Part shown: positions 48,380 to 58,053 of the stretch, one piece after another
Layout: each line of letters starts with the position of its first letter
Numbering within the stretch: the first letter of the stretch is position 1
Origin: an uncultured Bacilli bacterium
GTDB lineage: Bacteria; Bacillota_I; Bacilli_A; RF39; UBA660
DNA: 64,000 nucleotides
Reading direction: 5' to 3'
Assembly: GCA_947629315.1 (NCBI GenBank)
Contig: CANRDB010000004.1
Coordinates: 1 to 64,000 of the forward strand
Program-made: the position numbers and the translations under genes
The notes under the pieces: model-generated
Database searches by the model: none
What the model was told of the DNA's origin: nothing
Seen by the model: the letters and a program-made list of their open reading frames with translations, nothing else

Positions 48380-49443
48380 TAAAAAAAGAAAAAGTGGATT
48401 ATAAATTAGTAAATATTGCCTTAATTGCTTTGACAATCTTTTTGATATATCGAACAGGAAATTTATGGATTGATGGCGTTAATAAATTTATTGCGATTAT
48501 TACTCCCTTTGTGTTAGCTTTTGCTCTTGCTTATGCGACACAACCATTGGTTGAAAAAATGCAATCGAAAGGGATTCCCAAAGGGATAGCTATCGCCATT
48601 TTATTATTTGTCTTGCTATCGCTCATTATTTTTACTGGTTATATTATCACGAGTATGCTAGTGTCTCAATTGTCAGATCTATTTGGAGGAATTAATACCT
48701 TTTTAGAGGAACTATCGACGAAAGATTGGAATGTGAATATTTCTGGTCTTCAACATTCCATTAGTGACGGATTACAATCCATCATGAAAGATGTTACTAC
48801 TTATGTATCGAATGGAGCTATTAACTTAATTAGCAGTTCCATTGATTTTATCGGAAAACTCTTTTTTGGAATTGCTGCCTATATCTATTTCTTGATTGAT
48901 ATGGATAAGATTCGTGCAGAAGTGAAGAAGTTCTTTAAAACGAAAAAGAAGAAAACTTATAACTATGTAAAAGCCCTTGATCAGGGGATGAAAAACTATT
49001 TGAGTGGTCTTGTCGAAGTAATGTTTATCTCTGTTATTGAGTATGCATTTGCTTACTATATTATTGGACATCCAAATGCGATATTACTTGGCTTTTTAGC
49101 GGGAATTGCCAATATGATTCCTTATTTTGGAGGAATTGCTTGTAATATTATTGCTGCGATTACTGCTTTTGTAGTCAGCCCTGGATTGTTTGTAAGAACT
49201 CTTATTACTTTCTTCATCTTATCGAGTGTCGATAGTTACGTGATTAATCCAGCTGTCTATGGGAAAACGAATAATATTCATCCACTTCTTACCATATTTG
49301 CTATGTCAGCTGGTAGTATGCTATTTGGTATTATGGGAATTTTCATTTCCTTCCCAGTAGCGATTATTATCGTTACGACTTATAAGCATTATCGAGATGA
49401 GATAAGCGATAGTATGGAAAAAATGAAAGAGATTAAAGGATAG
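48376..49443 (+). CDS. AI-2E family transporter/permease
   Basis: FVLAFALAYATQPLVEKMQSKGIPKGIAIAILLFVLL, LAGIANMIPYFGGI, NNIHPLLTIFAMSAGSMLFGIMGIFISFPVAII. Confidence 0.88.
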   Translation: MIKKEKVDYKLVNIALIALTIFLIYRTGNLWIDGVNKFIAIITPFVLAFALAYATQPLVEKMQSKGIPKGIAIAILLFVLLSLIIFTGYIITSMLVSQLSDLFGGINTFLEELSTKDWNVNISGLQHSISDGLQSIMKDVTTYVSNGAINLISSSIDFIGKLFFGIAAYIYFLIDMDKIRAEVKKFFKTKKKKTYNYVKALDQGMKNYLSGLVEVMFISVIEYAFAYYIIGHPNAILLGFLAGIANMIPYFGGIACNIIAAITAFVVSPGLFVRTLITFFILSSVDSYVINPAVYGKTNNIHPLLTIFAMSAGSMLFGIMGIFISFPVAIIIVTTYKHYRDEISDSMEKMKEIKG

Positions 49444-49506
49444 GCGAAAGCCTTTTTCTTGTTATTTTTAGGAACGTATGTTATAATAACGTCGAAAGAG
49501 GATAAT

Positions 49507-50373
49507 ATGACGATAGAACCAATTTTAGGCATTCAAAAACAGGATAAAATTATATCCGAGCGAGAATTTGAATTTTTTCATATTTTTTCCACAAAGGCAT
49601 TGTTGGAAAATTATTTCAAAAACTATGGATATCATTTTGTGGGTTTTTATGCGGAAAATCCGGAATATCTAGTTGTGCGTAACCACAATTACGAACTAGA
49701 AGTTTTAGTAGGAAATCCCAATCTTTATCGTGTCATTGAATATCGCACTGGAGAACTCATCAAAGATAATTTGTCTATGAATGAAGTCGTTAACAATAAA
49801 TTTTCCGATAGGAATGTATCTCTTACGCCGTATTTAAAATATCGTATAGAGGGGGATAATCCTGTCCAATTGATTGAAAAAGCAAATTCTCAAGTATTGA
49901 TAACCGCTGATTGGATTCGTTTTCTTTCCAATACCATATTTCTCTATTCTATCTGTGGATTAGAGTACATATACGATGAAACGACTCATACTAGTTATCC
50001 TCTCATGAAAAAAGAATCACAAATCTATGTTGGAAAAGAGGAAGATTTCGTTGATTTACGAAAGGCGATGTTCTTCTATTACAATAACACGATTCAACTG
50101 TTATCTCTCGACTGTGTCAATTTATTAGAATTGGTAAGGGAGTATCCTTATTCTGAGCAGTTAGGAAATCGCATGAGGTTGTTATCGTTGCCACTAAAGT
50201 ACGGTGTGTTTTACCAACATGGCAGTATGAGTGAGATTAAGTGGTTTGATAAGGAAGAAGAACAACGTCTTTTATTTCAAGAAATCAAACAACATATGGA
50301 AATGGTTTTCCATCCTGAAACAGAAAAACAAAAAACGATTGGGACAACTCCCAAAATAGATACAGAATTATAA
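49507..50373 (+). CDS. Hypothetical protein
   Basis: Open frame upstream of hisS; likely ATG 49507 (MTIEPILGIQKQDKI) after AGAGGATAAT rather than 49459. Confidence 0.6.
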   Translation: MTIEPILGIQKQDKIISEREFEFFHIFSTKALLENYFKNYGYHFVGFYAENPEYLVVRNHNYELEVLVGNPNLYRVIEYRTGELIKDNLSMNEVVNNKFSDRNVSLTPYLKYRIEGDNPVQLIEKANSQVLITADWIRFLSNTIFLYSICGLEYIYDETTHTSYPLMKKESQIYVGKEEDFVDLRKAMFFYYNNTIQLLSLDCVNLLELVREYPYSEQLGNRMRLLSLPLKYGVFYQHGSMSEIKWFDKEEEQRLLFQEIKQHMEMVFHPETEKQKTIGTTPKIDTEL

Positions 50374-50385
50374 AGAGGTGGCTAT

Positions 50386-50451
50386 ATGACAGTAAAAGAG
50401 TGGGTTAAAAAATTTTATGAGGTGTTCTTTCGACACGGTAGCATGTACTAA
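50386..50451 (+). CDS. Putative 21-aa small ORF (MTVKEWVKKFYEVFFRHGSMY)
   Basis: AAAGAGGTGG RBS 5 nt upstream of ATG; between 49507 gene and hisS; below the ORF-track length cutoff. Confidence 0.4.
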   Translation: MTVKEWVKKFYEVFFRHGSMY

Positions 50452-50480
50452 AAAGAAAATAGGAGAAAGGATGAAAGAAT

Positions 50481-51800
50481 ATGACAAATAAAGTGGAACC
50501 AAAAACCTTACCCGGTTTTATGGAATTATTACCACCAGATCAAATTTTATTCAATGAGATGGTTGATACCATTCGAGGTGTCTATGAAGAGTTTGGTTTT
50601 TTACCACTCGATACTCCTACCATTGAACTTTCTGAAGTTTTATTAGCGAAAGCTGGGGGAGAAACAGAAAAACAAATTTATCGTTTTATGAAAGGTGATA
50701 ACGACTTATCATTACGATTCGATTTAACCGTTCCTTTAGCGCGTTATGTTGCGGAACACTATAATGATATTGTCTTTCCTTTTAAACGATATCAAATTAG
50801 TAAGGTCTTTCGTGGCGAAAGACCACAAAAGGGAAGATTTCGTGAATTCTATCAATGTGATATTGATATCATTGGCAATGAAAGCCTTGATTTAATTTAT
50901 GACGCGGAAATTCCAAGTGTCATCTACCATGTTTTTCAAAAGTTGCAATTGGGAAAATTTACCATTCGCTTTAACAATCGAAAATTATTGAATGGATTCT
51001 TTCAAAGTTTAGGACTTTTGAATCAAGCAACGGATATTTTAAGAGTGATTGATAAACTAGATAAAATAGGAAAATCTGCTGTTATTGAAGAATTACGTAG
51101 TCAAAATCTAGAGGAAGAGACAATTAATCAATTGATGGCATTTTTAAGTATTGATGGTAGCAATCTAGAAAAAGTAAAATCTCTGCAAAATTTACAAGTG
51201 GAAGATGCTATGTTCCAAGAAGGATTAACAGAAATTCAAATGGTATTAGAGTCTTTAAAGAGTTTTCAGATAGAAGAGGATTATTATCAGTTAGATTTAA
51301 CGATTGCTCGTGGATTAGACTATTATACGGGTACTGTATTTGAAACCATACTGGATGATTATCCTCGCTTAGGAAGTATTTGTTCTGGAGGACGTTATGA
51401 GAATTTAGCGACCTATTATACGGATGAGAAACTTCCAGGAGTTGGAATATCTATTGGACTAAGTCGGCTCTTTTTCCAATTGCGTGAAGCAGGTATTATC
51501 TCTGCAAACAAGAAAACAATTAGTCAGTTATTAATTGTTCCAATGGATAAAAAGAATAATGATTATGTATTAGAAGTCGCTAGTTATTTTAGAAATCATG
51601 GTATTAAAACGGATGTCTATTACCAAGAAAAAGGTATGAAACAGAAGATGAAATATGCCGATCGATTAGGGATTCCATACGTGATTGTGATTGGGGAAGA
51701 TGAGGTTCACCAAGGAACCGTCGCTTTCAAAGATATGGAGACAGGTACTCAAGAAAATTTTACCAAAGAAGTAGTTTTAGAGAGATTGACAAATCGCTAA
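50481..51800 (+). CDS. hisS: Histidyl-tRNA synthetase
   Basis: LPGFMELLPPDQILFNEM, RFDLTVPLARYVAEH, RGERPQKGRFREFYQCDIDIIG, ARGLDYYTGTVFE, SICSGGRYENL. Confidence 0.96.
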   Translation: MTNKVEPKTLPGFMELLPPDQILFNEMVDTIRGVYEEFGFLPLDTPTIELSEVLLAKAGGETEKQIYRFMKGDNDLSLRFDLTVPLARYVAEHYNDIVFPFKRYQISKVFRGERPQKGRFREFYQCDIDIIGNESLDLIYDAEIPSVIYHVFQKLQLGKFTIRFNNRKLLNGFFQSLGLLNQATDILRVIDKLDKIGKSAVIEELRSQNLEEETINQLMAFLSIDGSNLEKVKSLQNLQVEDAMFQEGLTEIQMVLESLKSFQIEEDYYQLDLTIARGLDYYTGTVFETILDDYPRLGSICSGGRYENLATYYTDEKLPGVGISIGLSRLFFQLREAGIISANKKTISQLLIVPMDKKNNDYVLEVASYFRNHGIKTDVYYQEKGMKQKMKYADRLGIPYVIVIGEDEVHQGTVAFKDMETGTQENFTKEVVLERLTNR

Positions 51801-51814
51801 ATTAGGATTAAAAT
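51786..51814 (+). promoter_or_regulatory. Promoter for the aspS T-box leader, overlapping the hisS 3' end
   Basis: TTGACA (51786-51791) - 17 nt - TAAAAT (51809-51814). Confidence 0.6.
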
Positions 51815-51820
51815 GTAGGT

Positions 51821-52016
51821 ATTATTGGTTTGGAAGAGTATTTTCTTTCCCTTACGGTAGAGACCTAATGGTTGGTGAAAATTAGGGTAAGCAAGAAAAG
51901 AAGACACCAGACGTTTGATAAACGTAGTTCTGCGTTAAAGAATAAAAGAGCATAGAAATTCTATGAAGTAGGGTGGCACCGCGAAGTATTCGTCCCTATC
52001 TTTATAGGATTTTTTT
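51821..52016 (+). promoter_or_regulatory. T-box riboswitch leader of aspS (candidate specifier GAC, 51903-51905)
   Basis: GGTTGGTGAAAATTAGG region, T-box core AGGGTGGCACCGCG (51970-51983), followed by CGTCCCTATCTTTATAGGATTTTTTT terminator; upstream of aspS. Confidence 0.92.
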
Positions 52017-52032
52017 GTGAATAGGAGGATAT

Positions 52033-53784
52033 ATGAAAAAAATATTACATAGTAGCCTATCGAAAAAAAATGTAGGAGAAGAAGTAGAACTCTATGGATG
52101 GGTTGCGAAAAAAAGAAATTTAGGAGGACTTATCTTTATTGACTTACGTGACCGTAGTGGGATTATTCAACTTGTGGTAAGACCAGAAGATGCTTGCTAC
52201 GAAGTAACTTCTACTGTCAAAAATGAATATGTCTTAAAAGTAATCGGAGAAATTGCCTTACGGGAAAGTCCTAATCCAAAGATTGCCACTGGGGAAATAG
52301 AAGTATTGGTAAAAGAATTGACAATATTAAATACCTCTATCGAATTGCCATTTGAAATTAGTGAGGATACGACAGCCCTAGAAGACACGAGACTAAAATA
52401 TCGTTATCTAGACCTTAGAAGACAAAGTCTTCATGATACGTTAGAGATTCGTCATAAAGTAACGATGTCAACGAGAAATTTCCTAGACCGTGAAGGATTC
52501 TTAGAAATTGAAACACCAATTCTATGTAAATCTACTCCAGAGGGCGCTAGAGATTATCTCGTACCTTCCCGTGTCAATGAAGGAAAATTTTATGCCTTAC
52601 CACAATCTCCTCAACTTTTTAAACAGTTGTTAATGGTGGGAGGTATGGAGAAGTATTTTCAAATCGCAAAGTGTTTCCGAGATGAAGATTTAAGAGCTGA
52701 CCGCCAACCAGAATTTACTCAAATCGATTTAGAGATGAGTTTTGTCGATGAAGAAGATGTCATGGATTTAGGAGAACGTTTAGTAGCATATCTTTTTAAA
52801 GAAATCAAAGGGATCGATGTAAAACTTCCTCTTAGACGGATGAAATATGTAGATGCCATCAATCAGTATGGTTCCGATAAACCAGATTTACGTTTTGGCA
52901 TGCCGATTGAAGAAGTAAGTGAACTCTTTTCCAATACCGAAGTTCCATTCTTTCAATCTGTCTTAGCCGAACAAGGAATCATCAATGCCATAGTAGCGAA
53001 GAATTGTGCTTCTAAGTACTCTCGAAAAGAAATCGATAAATTGACAGATTATGTAAAAACTTATCGAGCATCAGGACTTGCCTATATCAAAGTAGAAGAG
53101 GAGTGGACAGGTAGTCTTGCGAAATGGTTATCTAAAAAAGAACAAGATGACTTAAAGAACCGCTTGAGCCTAGAAGAAAATGATATGGTATTTCTTGTCT
53201 CTGGTAAAAAAGAAATCGTGAAAACGAGTTTAGGAGCTCTTCGTTTAAAATTAGGACATGATTTAGGTCTTATTGATAACAAGGCTTATGAGATGTTATG
53301 GATTGTCGATTTTCCATCTTTTGAGTATAGTGAAGAAGAGGGAAGATACGTTTCTTGTCACCATCCTTTTACTGCTCCTAAAGATACGGATGTTGATAAA
53401 CTTCTTCATGATCAAGCTAACTGTTATTCCAAAGCCTATGATATTGTCATCAATGGTTATGAAGCGGGTGGGGGTTCTATTCGTATTCATAAACAGGATG
53501 TTCAAGCGACCATGTTTGAGGCCTTAGGATTAGGAGAAGAAGAAATTCGCGAAAAATTCGGTTTCTTTGTCGATGCTTTAAAATATGGAACACCTCCTCA
53601 TGGCGGAATGGCTTTTGGATTAGACAGAATGGTTATGTTACTATCAGGAACCGAGAATATTCGGGATGTGATTGCCTTCCCAAAAACAGCGAGTGCGTCT
53701 TGTCTAATGAGTGAGGCACCAAACCTTGTGACAGAAAAGCAATTAGAAGAATTACATATTTCTCTTCAAAGGGGAAAAGAGTAA
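52033..53784 (+). CDS. aspS: Aspartyl-tRNA synthetase
   Basis: GWVAKKRNLGGLIFIDLRDRSGIIQLV, RYLDLRRQSLHDTLEIRHKV, FRDEDLRADRQPEFTQIDLEMSF, GLDRMVMLLSGTENIRDVIAFPKT. Confidence 0.97.
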   Translation: MKKILHSSLSKKNVGEEVELYGWVAKKRNLGGLIFIDLRDRSGIIQLVVRPEDACYEVTSTVKNEYVLKVIGEIALRESPNPKIATGEIEVLVKELTILNTSIELPFEISEDTTALEDTRLKYRYLDLRRQSLHDTLEIRHKVTMSTRNFLDREGFLEIETPILCKSTPEGARDYLVPSRVNEGKFYALPQSPQLFKQLLMVGGMEKYFQIAKCFRDEDLRADRQPEFTQIDLEMSFVDEEDVMDLGERLVAYLFKEIKGIDVKLPLRRMKYVDAINQYGSDKPDLRFGMPIEEVSELFSNTEVPFFQSVLAEQGIINAIVAKNCASKYSRKEIDKLTDYVKTYRASGLAYIKVEEEWTGSLAKWLSKKEQDDLKNRLSLEENDMVFLVSGKKEIVKTSLGALRLKLGHDLGLIDNKAYEMLWIVDFPSFEYSEEEGRYVSCHHPFTAPKDTDVDKLLHDQANCYSKAYDIVINGYEAGGGSIRIHKQDVQATMFEALGLGEEEIREKFGFFVDALKYGTPPHGGMAFGLDRMVMLLSGTENIRDVIAFPKTASASCLMSEAPNLVTEKQLEELHISLQRGKE

Positions 53785-53903
53785 TTCTTTTTTCTTTTTC
53801 AAAATAGGAAAGAAAAAAACTCTAGTTCTTCGATTTGTTGTTGAATTCAATAGCAATTTATGATAAACTATTAATAGCGTAGAAGAATAGGAAGGAAGAT
53901 TGT

Positions 53904-55943
53904 ATGAGCAATGTCTTTCAACTGGTTATTGATTATATTCAAAAAAATACACTCTTTGTTTGCATCATATTAGGTAGCATTGCTATTGCTATTTTAGCTT
54001 CTTTAGCAGTAATCTACAAAAAAATTAAAGTAAGTCCTTGGAAAGCCTTGGTTCCTATTTATAATGTGATTACTTTGTTTTCGATTTTAGAGATTCCGGT
54101 ATGGATGGTAGTCGTGTTATTCATCCCATTTGTCAATTTCTTTGGCATACCAGTTCTCATGTTTTGCGTCGGCTGGAAATTAGGACAGTATTGTTATAAA
54201 GGACCAGTTATGAGAGCGGGATTAATGATATTTCCACCTCTATTCTATCCTTTGCTCGCATCTAGTCGCATTGATTTGGATGATCCATATGGAGAGAAAG
54301 AAATTGTGGTAGAGTTACCGCAAGAGTTTACTCTAGAAGCTGTGGAGGTAAAAGAGGTAGAGGTTTCCAATGCGTATGTAGCAAGTGAGGAAACACTCAA
54401 TCAGATAGCGCCTCCGAAAGCGAAAAGAAACCCAATTATTACGAAAAAAGAGCCGTCAACTGTTCCACCAAAAGCAGTAGAACCAGTTGCCGTAAAGGAA
54501 GAAAAACCAATCCAAGAACCAACGATAGAACAATCAATGAAAGTAGAAGAACCACCAAAAGAAGGACCTATCGTAGAAAATTCCGTACAGGCGGAAGAAC
54601 CAAAAGAAGAGATAGTAACTCCTCCAGTAGAGGAGAAAAAAGAAAAAGTTCTTCCTTCTAAGGAAGAACAGAATGAACCAGAACTAGAGGACGTCAATAA
54701 ACCACTTCCAACGGCAGATGATTTTACTTTTGATTATAATTCCTTATATGGAAATGCCACTCCTAAGAAAGAAGTAGTAGAGCCACCAAAAGAAGAAAAA
54801 CCAATCAAAGTAGAACAGCCAATGAAAGAAGAACCACCAAAAGAAGAAGTTCTTCCTTCGAAGGAAGAAACGCCTTTGGTAGAAGAAACTCTACAAGAGG
54901 AAGAACCTACTGTAGAGGATTCTAAAGTAGAAGTTTCAGAAGAGAACGTTTTAGAAGAAGAACCAAAAGAAGTACTTCCTGTTATTCATGATGTTGTCTT
55001 AGAAGAAGCAGAACCAATTACGGATATGGGAATCATTCCTATCAATCAACGGTATGACTATCGAAAGACTCCACCAAAAAAGGATGAAATAAAACCGATG
55101 GAAGAAGTGGTAAAAGAGGAAATAGTACCGGAAGAACCGGTAGAACCTCCAGTAGAGATATCTTCTCCAGTAGTAGAGGAACCTAAGGTAGAAGAAACTC
55201 CTGTGCCAGAACCAACGTTAGCGATGCCTCCGCAAGAAGTTCCTCCAACTAGTGATTTACCAATGATGGCGGCTCCTCCTGATTTATCAATGCCAGAAGT
55301 AAAGCCAGTTGAGACGGAACCACTTCCACTTTCCGGTGTTCCACTAGTAGAAGAAGTTGACAATACTCCAAAGATTCAAGAAATTGTCAGTATGAGTATT
55401 GCAGAACCAGATGATTTACCAGTTGGTATATTATATGCAGATATGCAAGCGAAAACGGCAGAAGAAAAGCCATATGATATATTACCATCTATTGTGGAAG
55501 AAACAGCGGAAATTCCTGAACAAAAGCCAATGAAGGAAGTACCGATGACCAAAGAAGAAGCGATGGGATTTGGACGAAAGAAATTCTTCTTGGATGATGA
55601 ACCAACTACTATCAAGCCAGAACCAGTAATCAATCCTTTTATGAATAACAATTCTGGTATGATGGGAACACCTTCCTATCCACAATCGATGGGAAATATG
55701 CCATATAGACAAAATCCAAACATGTATGGTCAACGATATCAACAACCATATCCAACACAGTATCAGCCACAATATCAACAACCAGATTATACTTCCATTT
55801 TCCAAATGGGCGCGAATAGTGGGCCATTACTAAGACCTATTGATAACGGAACACCAGCTATGATGAATAAGACTTGTCCTGTTTGTGGTTCTGGTGTGAA
55901 GCCAGATTGCCCAATCTGTGTGGTTTGTGGACATCGATTTTAA
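53904..55943 (+). CDS. DUF5684-like membrane protein with long Pro/Glu/Lys-rich linker and C-terminal zinc ribbon
   Basis: WKALVPIYNVITLFSILEIPVWMVVVLFIPFVNFFGIPVLMF; repeated EEPPKEE; C-terminal CPVCGSGVKPDCPICVVCGHRF. Confidence 0.75.
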   Translation: MSNVFQLVIDYIQKNTLFVCIILGSIAIAILASLAVIYKKIKVSPWKALVPIYNVITLFSILEIPVWMVVVLFIPFVNFFGIPVLMFCVGWKLGQYCYKGPVMRAGLMIFPPLFYPLLASSRIDLDDPYGEKEIVVELPQEFTLEAVEVKEVEVSNAYVASEETLNQIAPPKAKRNPIITKKEPSTVPPKAVEPVAVKEEKPIQEPTIEQSMKVEEPPKEGPIVENSVQAEEPKEEIVTPPVEEKKEKVLPSKEEQNEPELEDVNKPLPTADDFTFDYNSLYGNATPKKEVVEPPKEEKPIKVEQPMKEEPPKEEVLPSKEETPLVEETLQEEEPTVEDSKVEVSEENVLEEEPKEVLPVIHDVVLEEAEPITDMGIIPINQRYDYRKTPPKKDEIKPMEEVVKEEIVPEEPVEPPVEISSPVVEEPKVEETPVPEPTLAMPPQEVPPTSDLPMMAAPPDLSMPEVKPVETEPLPLSGVPLVEEVDNTPKIQEIVSMSIAEPDDLPVGILYADMQAKTAEEKPYDILPSIVEETAEIPEQKPMKEVPMTKEEAMGFGRKKFFLDDEPTTIKPEPVINPFMNNNSGMMGTPSYPQSMGNMPYRQNPNMYGQRYQQPYPTQYQPQYQQPDYTSIFQMGANSGPLLRPIDNGTPAMMNKTCPVCGSGVKPDCPICVVCGHRF

Positions 55944-55952
55944 GGGGGAAAC

Positions 55953-56702
55953 ATGAAGTTTTTAGCAATTTTATTAGGAGTGATTTTAGGAATCCTGCTA
56001 CTAGGAGGAATCTTATTTCTCATTCTGTATTATAAATTTAGAGGAGTCCTTAGAAAAATGGGATTTCATGTGAATTCTATCGGTGATGTGGCAGATGAGA
56101 TGGAGCGTATTCGTAAAGAGGACAGTACGAGAGTGAAAAGTATCTCCGGAATGACCTCTTTACTACTTCCCAATATTCGAAAAGATTTTCCAGAATTCAA
56201 TGAACAAGAGTTATTTGCCAAAACAGAGAGTGCTTTACGGGAAATCTTCCATGCTATAGAAGTAAGAGAGACGAAAGACTTATCTTTACCACTTTTAAAA
56301 GATAGTATTCAAAAGATTATAGAAGACTATGAAAGTTCACAGATTAGAGAACGATTTGATGATGTCATATTTCACAAGTTTTCTATTTATAGTTATGATA
56401 AGAAAGATGGAGTAGCTACGGTAACAGTATCCGTTGCCTTAGAATACTACTATCAAAAGAAAAAAGAAGAGAAAGTCTTAGAAGACTTTACGAAATATAA
56501 AAAGCAGACGCGATATCAATGTCAATTCATCTACGTCTATGATGAGACGAAAGTCGGGGATGCGAAAGTTTTAGCAATTAATTGTCCAAACTGTGGAGCC
56601 GCAATAAAAGTATTGGGCCACAAATACTGTGATTATTGTGGGTCGGCAGTTCAGGAAGTTAATTTAAAATCGTGGGAAATAAGTTCCTACAAAGAATTTT
56701 AG
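55953..56702 (+). CDS. N-terminal TM, Tim44-like domain, C-terminal zinc ribbon protein
   Basis: TM at N-terminus; RERFDDVIFHKFSIYSYDKKDGVATVTVSVALEYYY (Tim44-like pattern); CPNCGAAIKVLGHKYCDYCGS. Confidence 0.65.
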   Translation: MKFLAILLGVILGILLLGGILFLILYYKFRGVLRKMGFHVNSIGDVADEMERIRKEDSTRVKSISGMTSLLLPNIRKDFPEFNEQELFAKTESALREIFHAIEVRETKDLSLPLLKDSIQKIIEDYESSQIRERFDDVIFHKFSIYSYDKKDGVATVTVSVALEYYYQKKKEEKVLEDFTKYKKQTRYQCQFIYVYDETKVGDAKVLAINCPNCGAAIKVLGHKYCDYCGSAVQEVNLKSWEISSYKEF

Positions 56703-56717
56703 GAAAGAAGGTTTATT

Positions 56718-57962
56718 ATGGGTTTAATTAAAGCCGCTGCTGAAGCAATCGGCAGCACATTGAGCGATCAATGGGAAGATTATATCAACTGTGATAGTTT
56801 AGACGACAACACATTAGTGATTAAAAAGACAACAAAGTCAGGAATTATTTCTGCGAAGAGTCGTATCCAAGTAAATCCTGGTCAAGTGGCAATTATTTTC
56901 GATTCAGGAAAGATTTTGGATGCAACTGCTGAGCCAGGTATTTATACGTTTGATGCTTCTAGTTCTCCATCTTTATTTGCTGGACAATTTGTCGATACGT
57001 TTAAAGAGGCTTGGCAAAGATTTACTTATAATGGAGCGCCTGCTAAAGAGCAAGCTATCTATTATGTAAATGCAAAAAATGAAATTTTAGGAAATAAATT
57101 TGGTTCACAGACACCAGTTCCTTATGATGATCCTGTTTACCGTGGAATTTATATTCGTTATTATGGTTCTTATACTTTTAAGATTTCTAATCCATTAGTA
57201 TTCTTCCAAAATATTGTTGGAAATATTGCTGATGTTTATACCAAAGATTCTTTAATGCAACAAGCAGATGGAGAATTCGTTACTGCTTTAAACAGTGCTC
57301 TTGGTAAGTGTGCATCAGATGGTATTAAGTACAATCGTTTGAATGTAGAACAAGTAAAACTTGCTGAGTTCATGAATGAAGCGCTAGACAATGATTGGAA
57401 ACAATTAAGAGGTATTGAAGTTGTTAAAGTCGCACTAGATAGCGTTACTCCAGATGATGAGTCTAGAGATAGAATTCAAAAATTCGATAATGCTGCTATG
57501 TACAGTCAACAAGAATTTGCTGCTGGACGTATGGTAGAAGCTACTGCTAATGCTATGGAAGGAGCTGCTAATAATGCCAATGGTGCAGCTACTGGATTTA
57601 TGGGATTAGGTATGATGCAAATGGGAGCAAATTCTTTAATGGGTGGACAGTCTCCAATGGCATATGTGACTCCTAGTCAACCACAAGCACCTGCCGCTCA
57701 ACCTGCAGCCACTCCTGCTCCACAACCAGCACCAGCGCCAGCTGCAGTAGCTGCTGCTCCTGTTGAAACTCCTGCACCAGAAGGAAAGGCATGTCCAAAG
57801 TGTGGAACAGTAACAACTGGTAAATTCTGCCATAACTGTGGAAACAATATGGAAGAAGCACCAGCGCCAGCTGCTCCTGCTACTAAAAAATGCGCAAATT
57901 GTGGTGCTGAATTAGTAGATGGTGCTAAATTCTGTGTAGAATGTGGTACACCTGCTGAATAA
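56718..57962 (+). CDS. SPFH domain protein with C-terminal double zinc ribbon
   Basis: MGLIKAAAEAIGSTLSDQWEDYINCDSLDDNTLVIKK..VNPGQVAIIFDSGKILDATAEPGIYTFD; AP-rich linker; CPKCGTVTTGKFCHNCG and CANCGAELVDGAKFCVECG. Confidence 0.88.
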   Translation: MGLIKAAAEAIGSTLSDQWEDYINCDSLDDNTLVIKKTTKSGIISAKSRIQVNPGQVAIIFDSGKILDATAEPGIYTFDASSSPSLFAGQFVDTFKEAWQRFTYNGAPAKEQAIYYVNAKNEILGNKFGSQTPVPYDDPVYRGIYIRYYGSYTFKISNPLVFFQNIVGNIADVYTKDSLMQQADGEFVTALNSALGKCASDGIKYNRLNVEQVKLAEFMNEALDNDWKQLRGIEVVKVALDSVTPDDESRDRIQKFDNAAMYSQQEFAAGRMVEATANAMEGAANNANGAATGFMGLGMMQMGANSLMGGQSPMAYVTPSQPQAPAAQPAATPAPQPAPAPAAVAAAPVETPAPEGKACPKCGTVTTGKFCHNCGNNMEEAPAPAAPATKKCANCGAELVDGAKFCVECGTPAE

Positions 57963-58017
57963 GGAAGAGGATGAGAAATCATCCTTTTTTGTTGATGGTA
58001 TTTCTTAAGGGAAAGAG

Positions 58018-58047
58018 TTGACAAAGGATAAGAAAAAATGATATAGT
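58018..58047 (+). promoter_or_regulatory. Promoter of 6S-like RNA
   Basis: TTGACA (58018-58023) - 18 nt - TATAGT (58042-58047). Confidence 0.7.
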
Positions 58048-58053
58048 AATATT

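Noticed and set aside
55058-55363. Minus-strand ORFs (54401, 55058, 55376, 55482, 55639) opposite the Pro/Glu-rich protein
   Set aside because: Ser/Thr/Gly-rich or low-complexity translations produced by repetitive GAA/CCA codons on the coding strand; no RBS or domain; fully inside a well-supported CDS.
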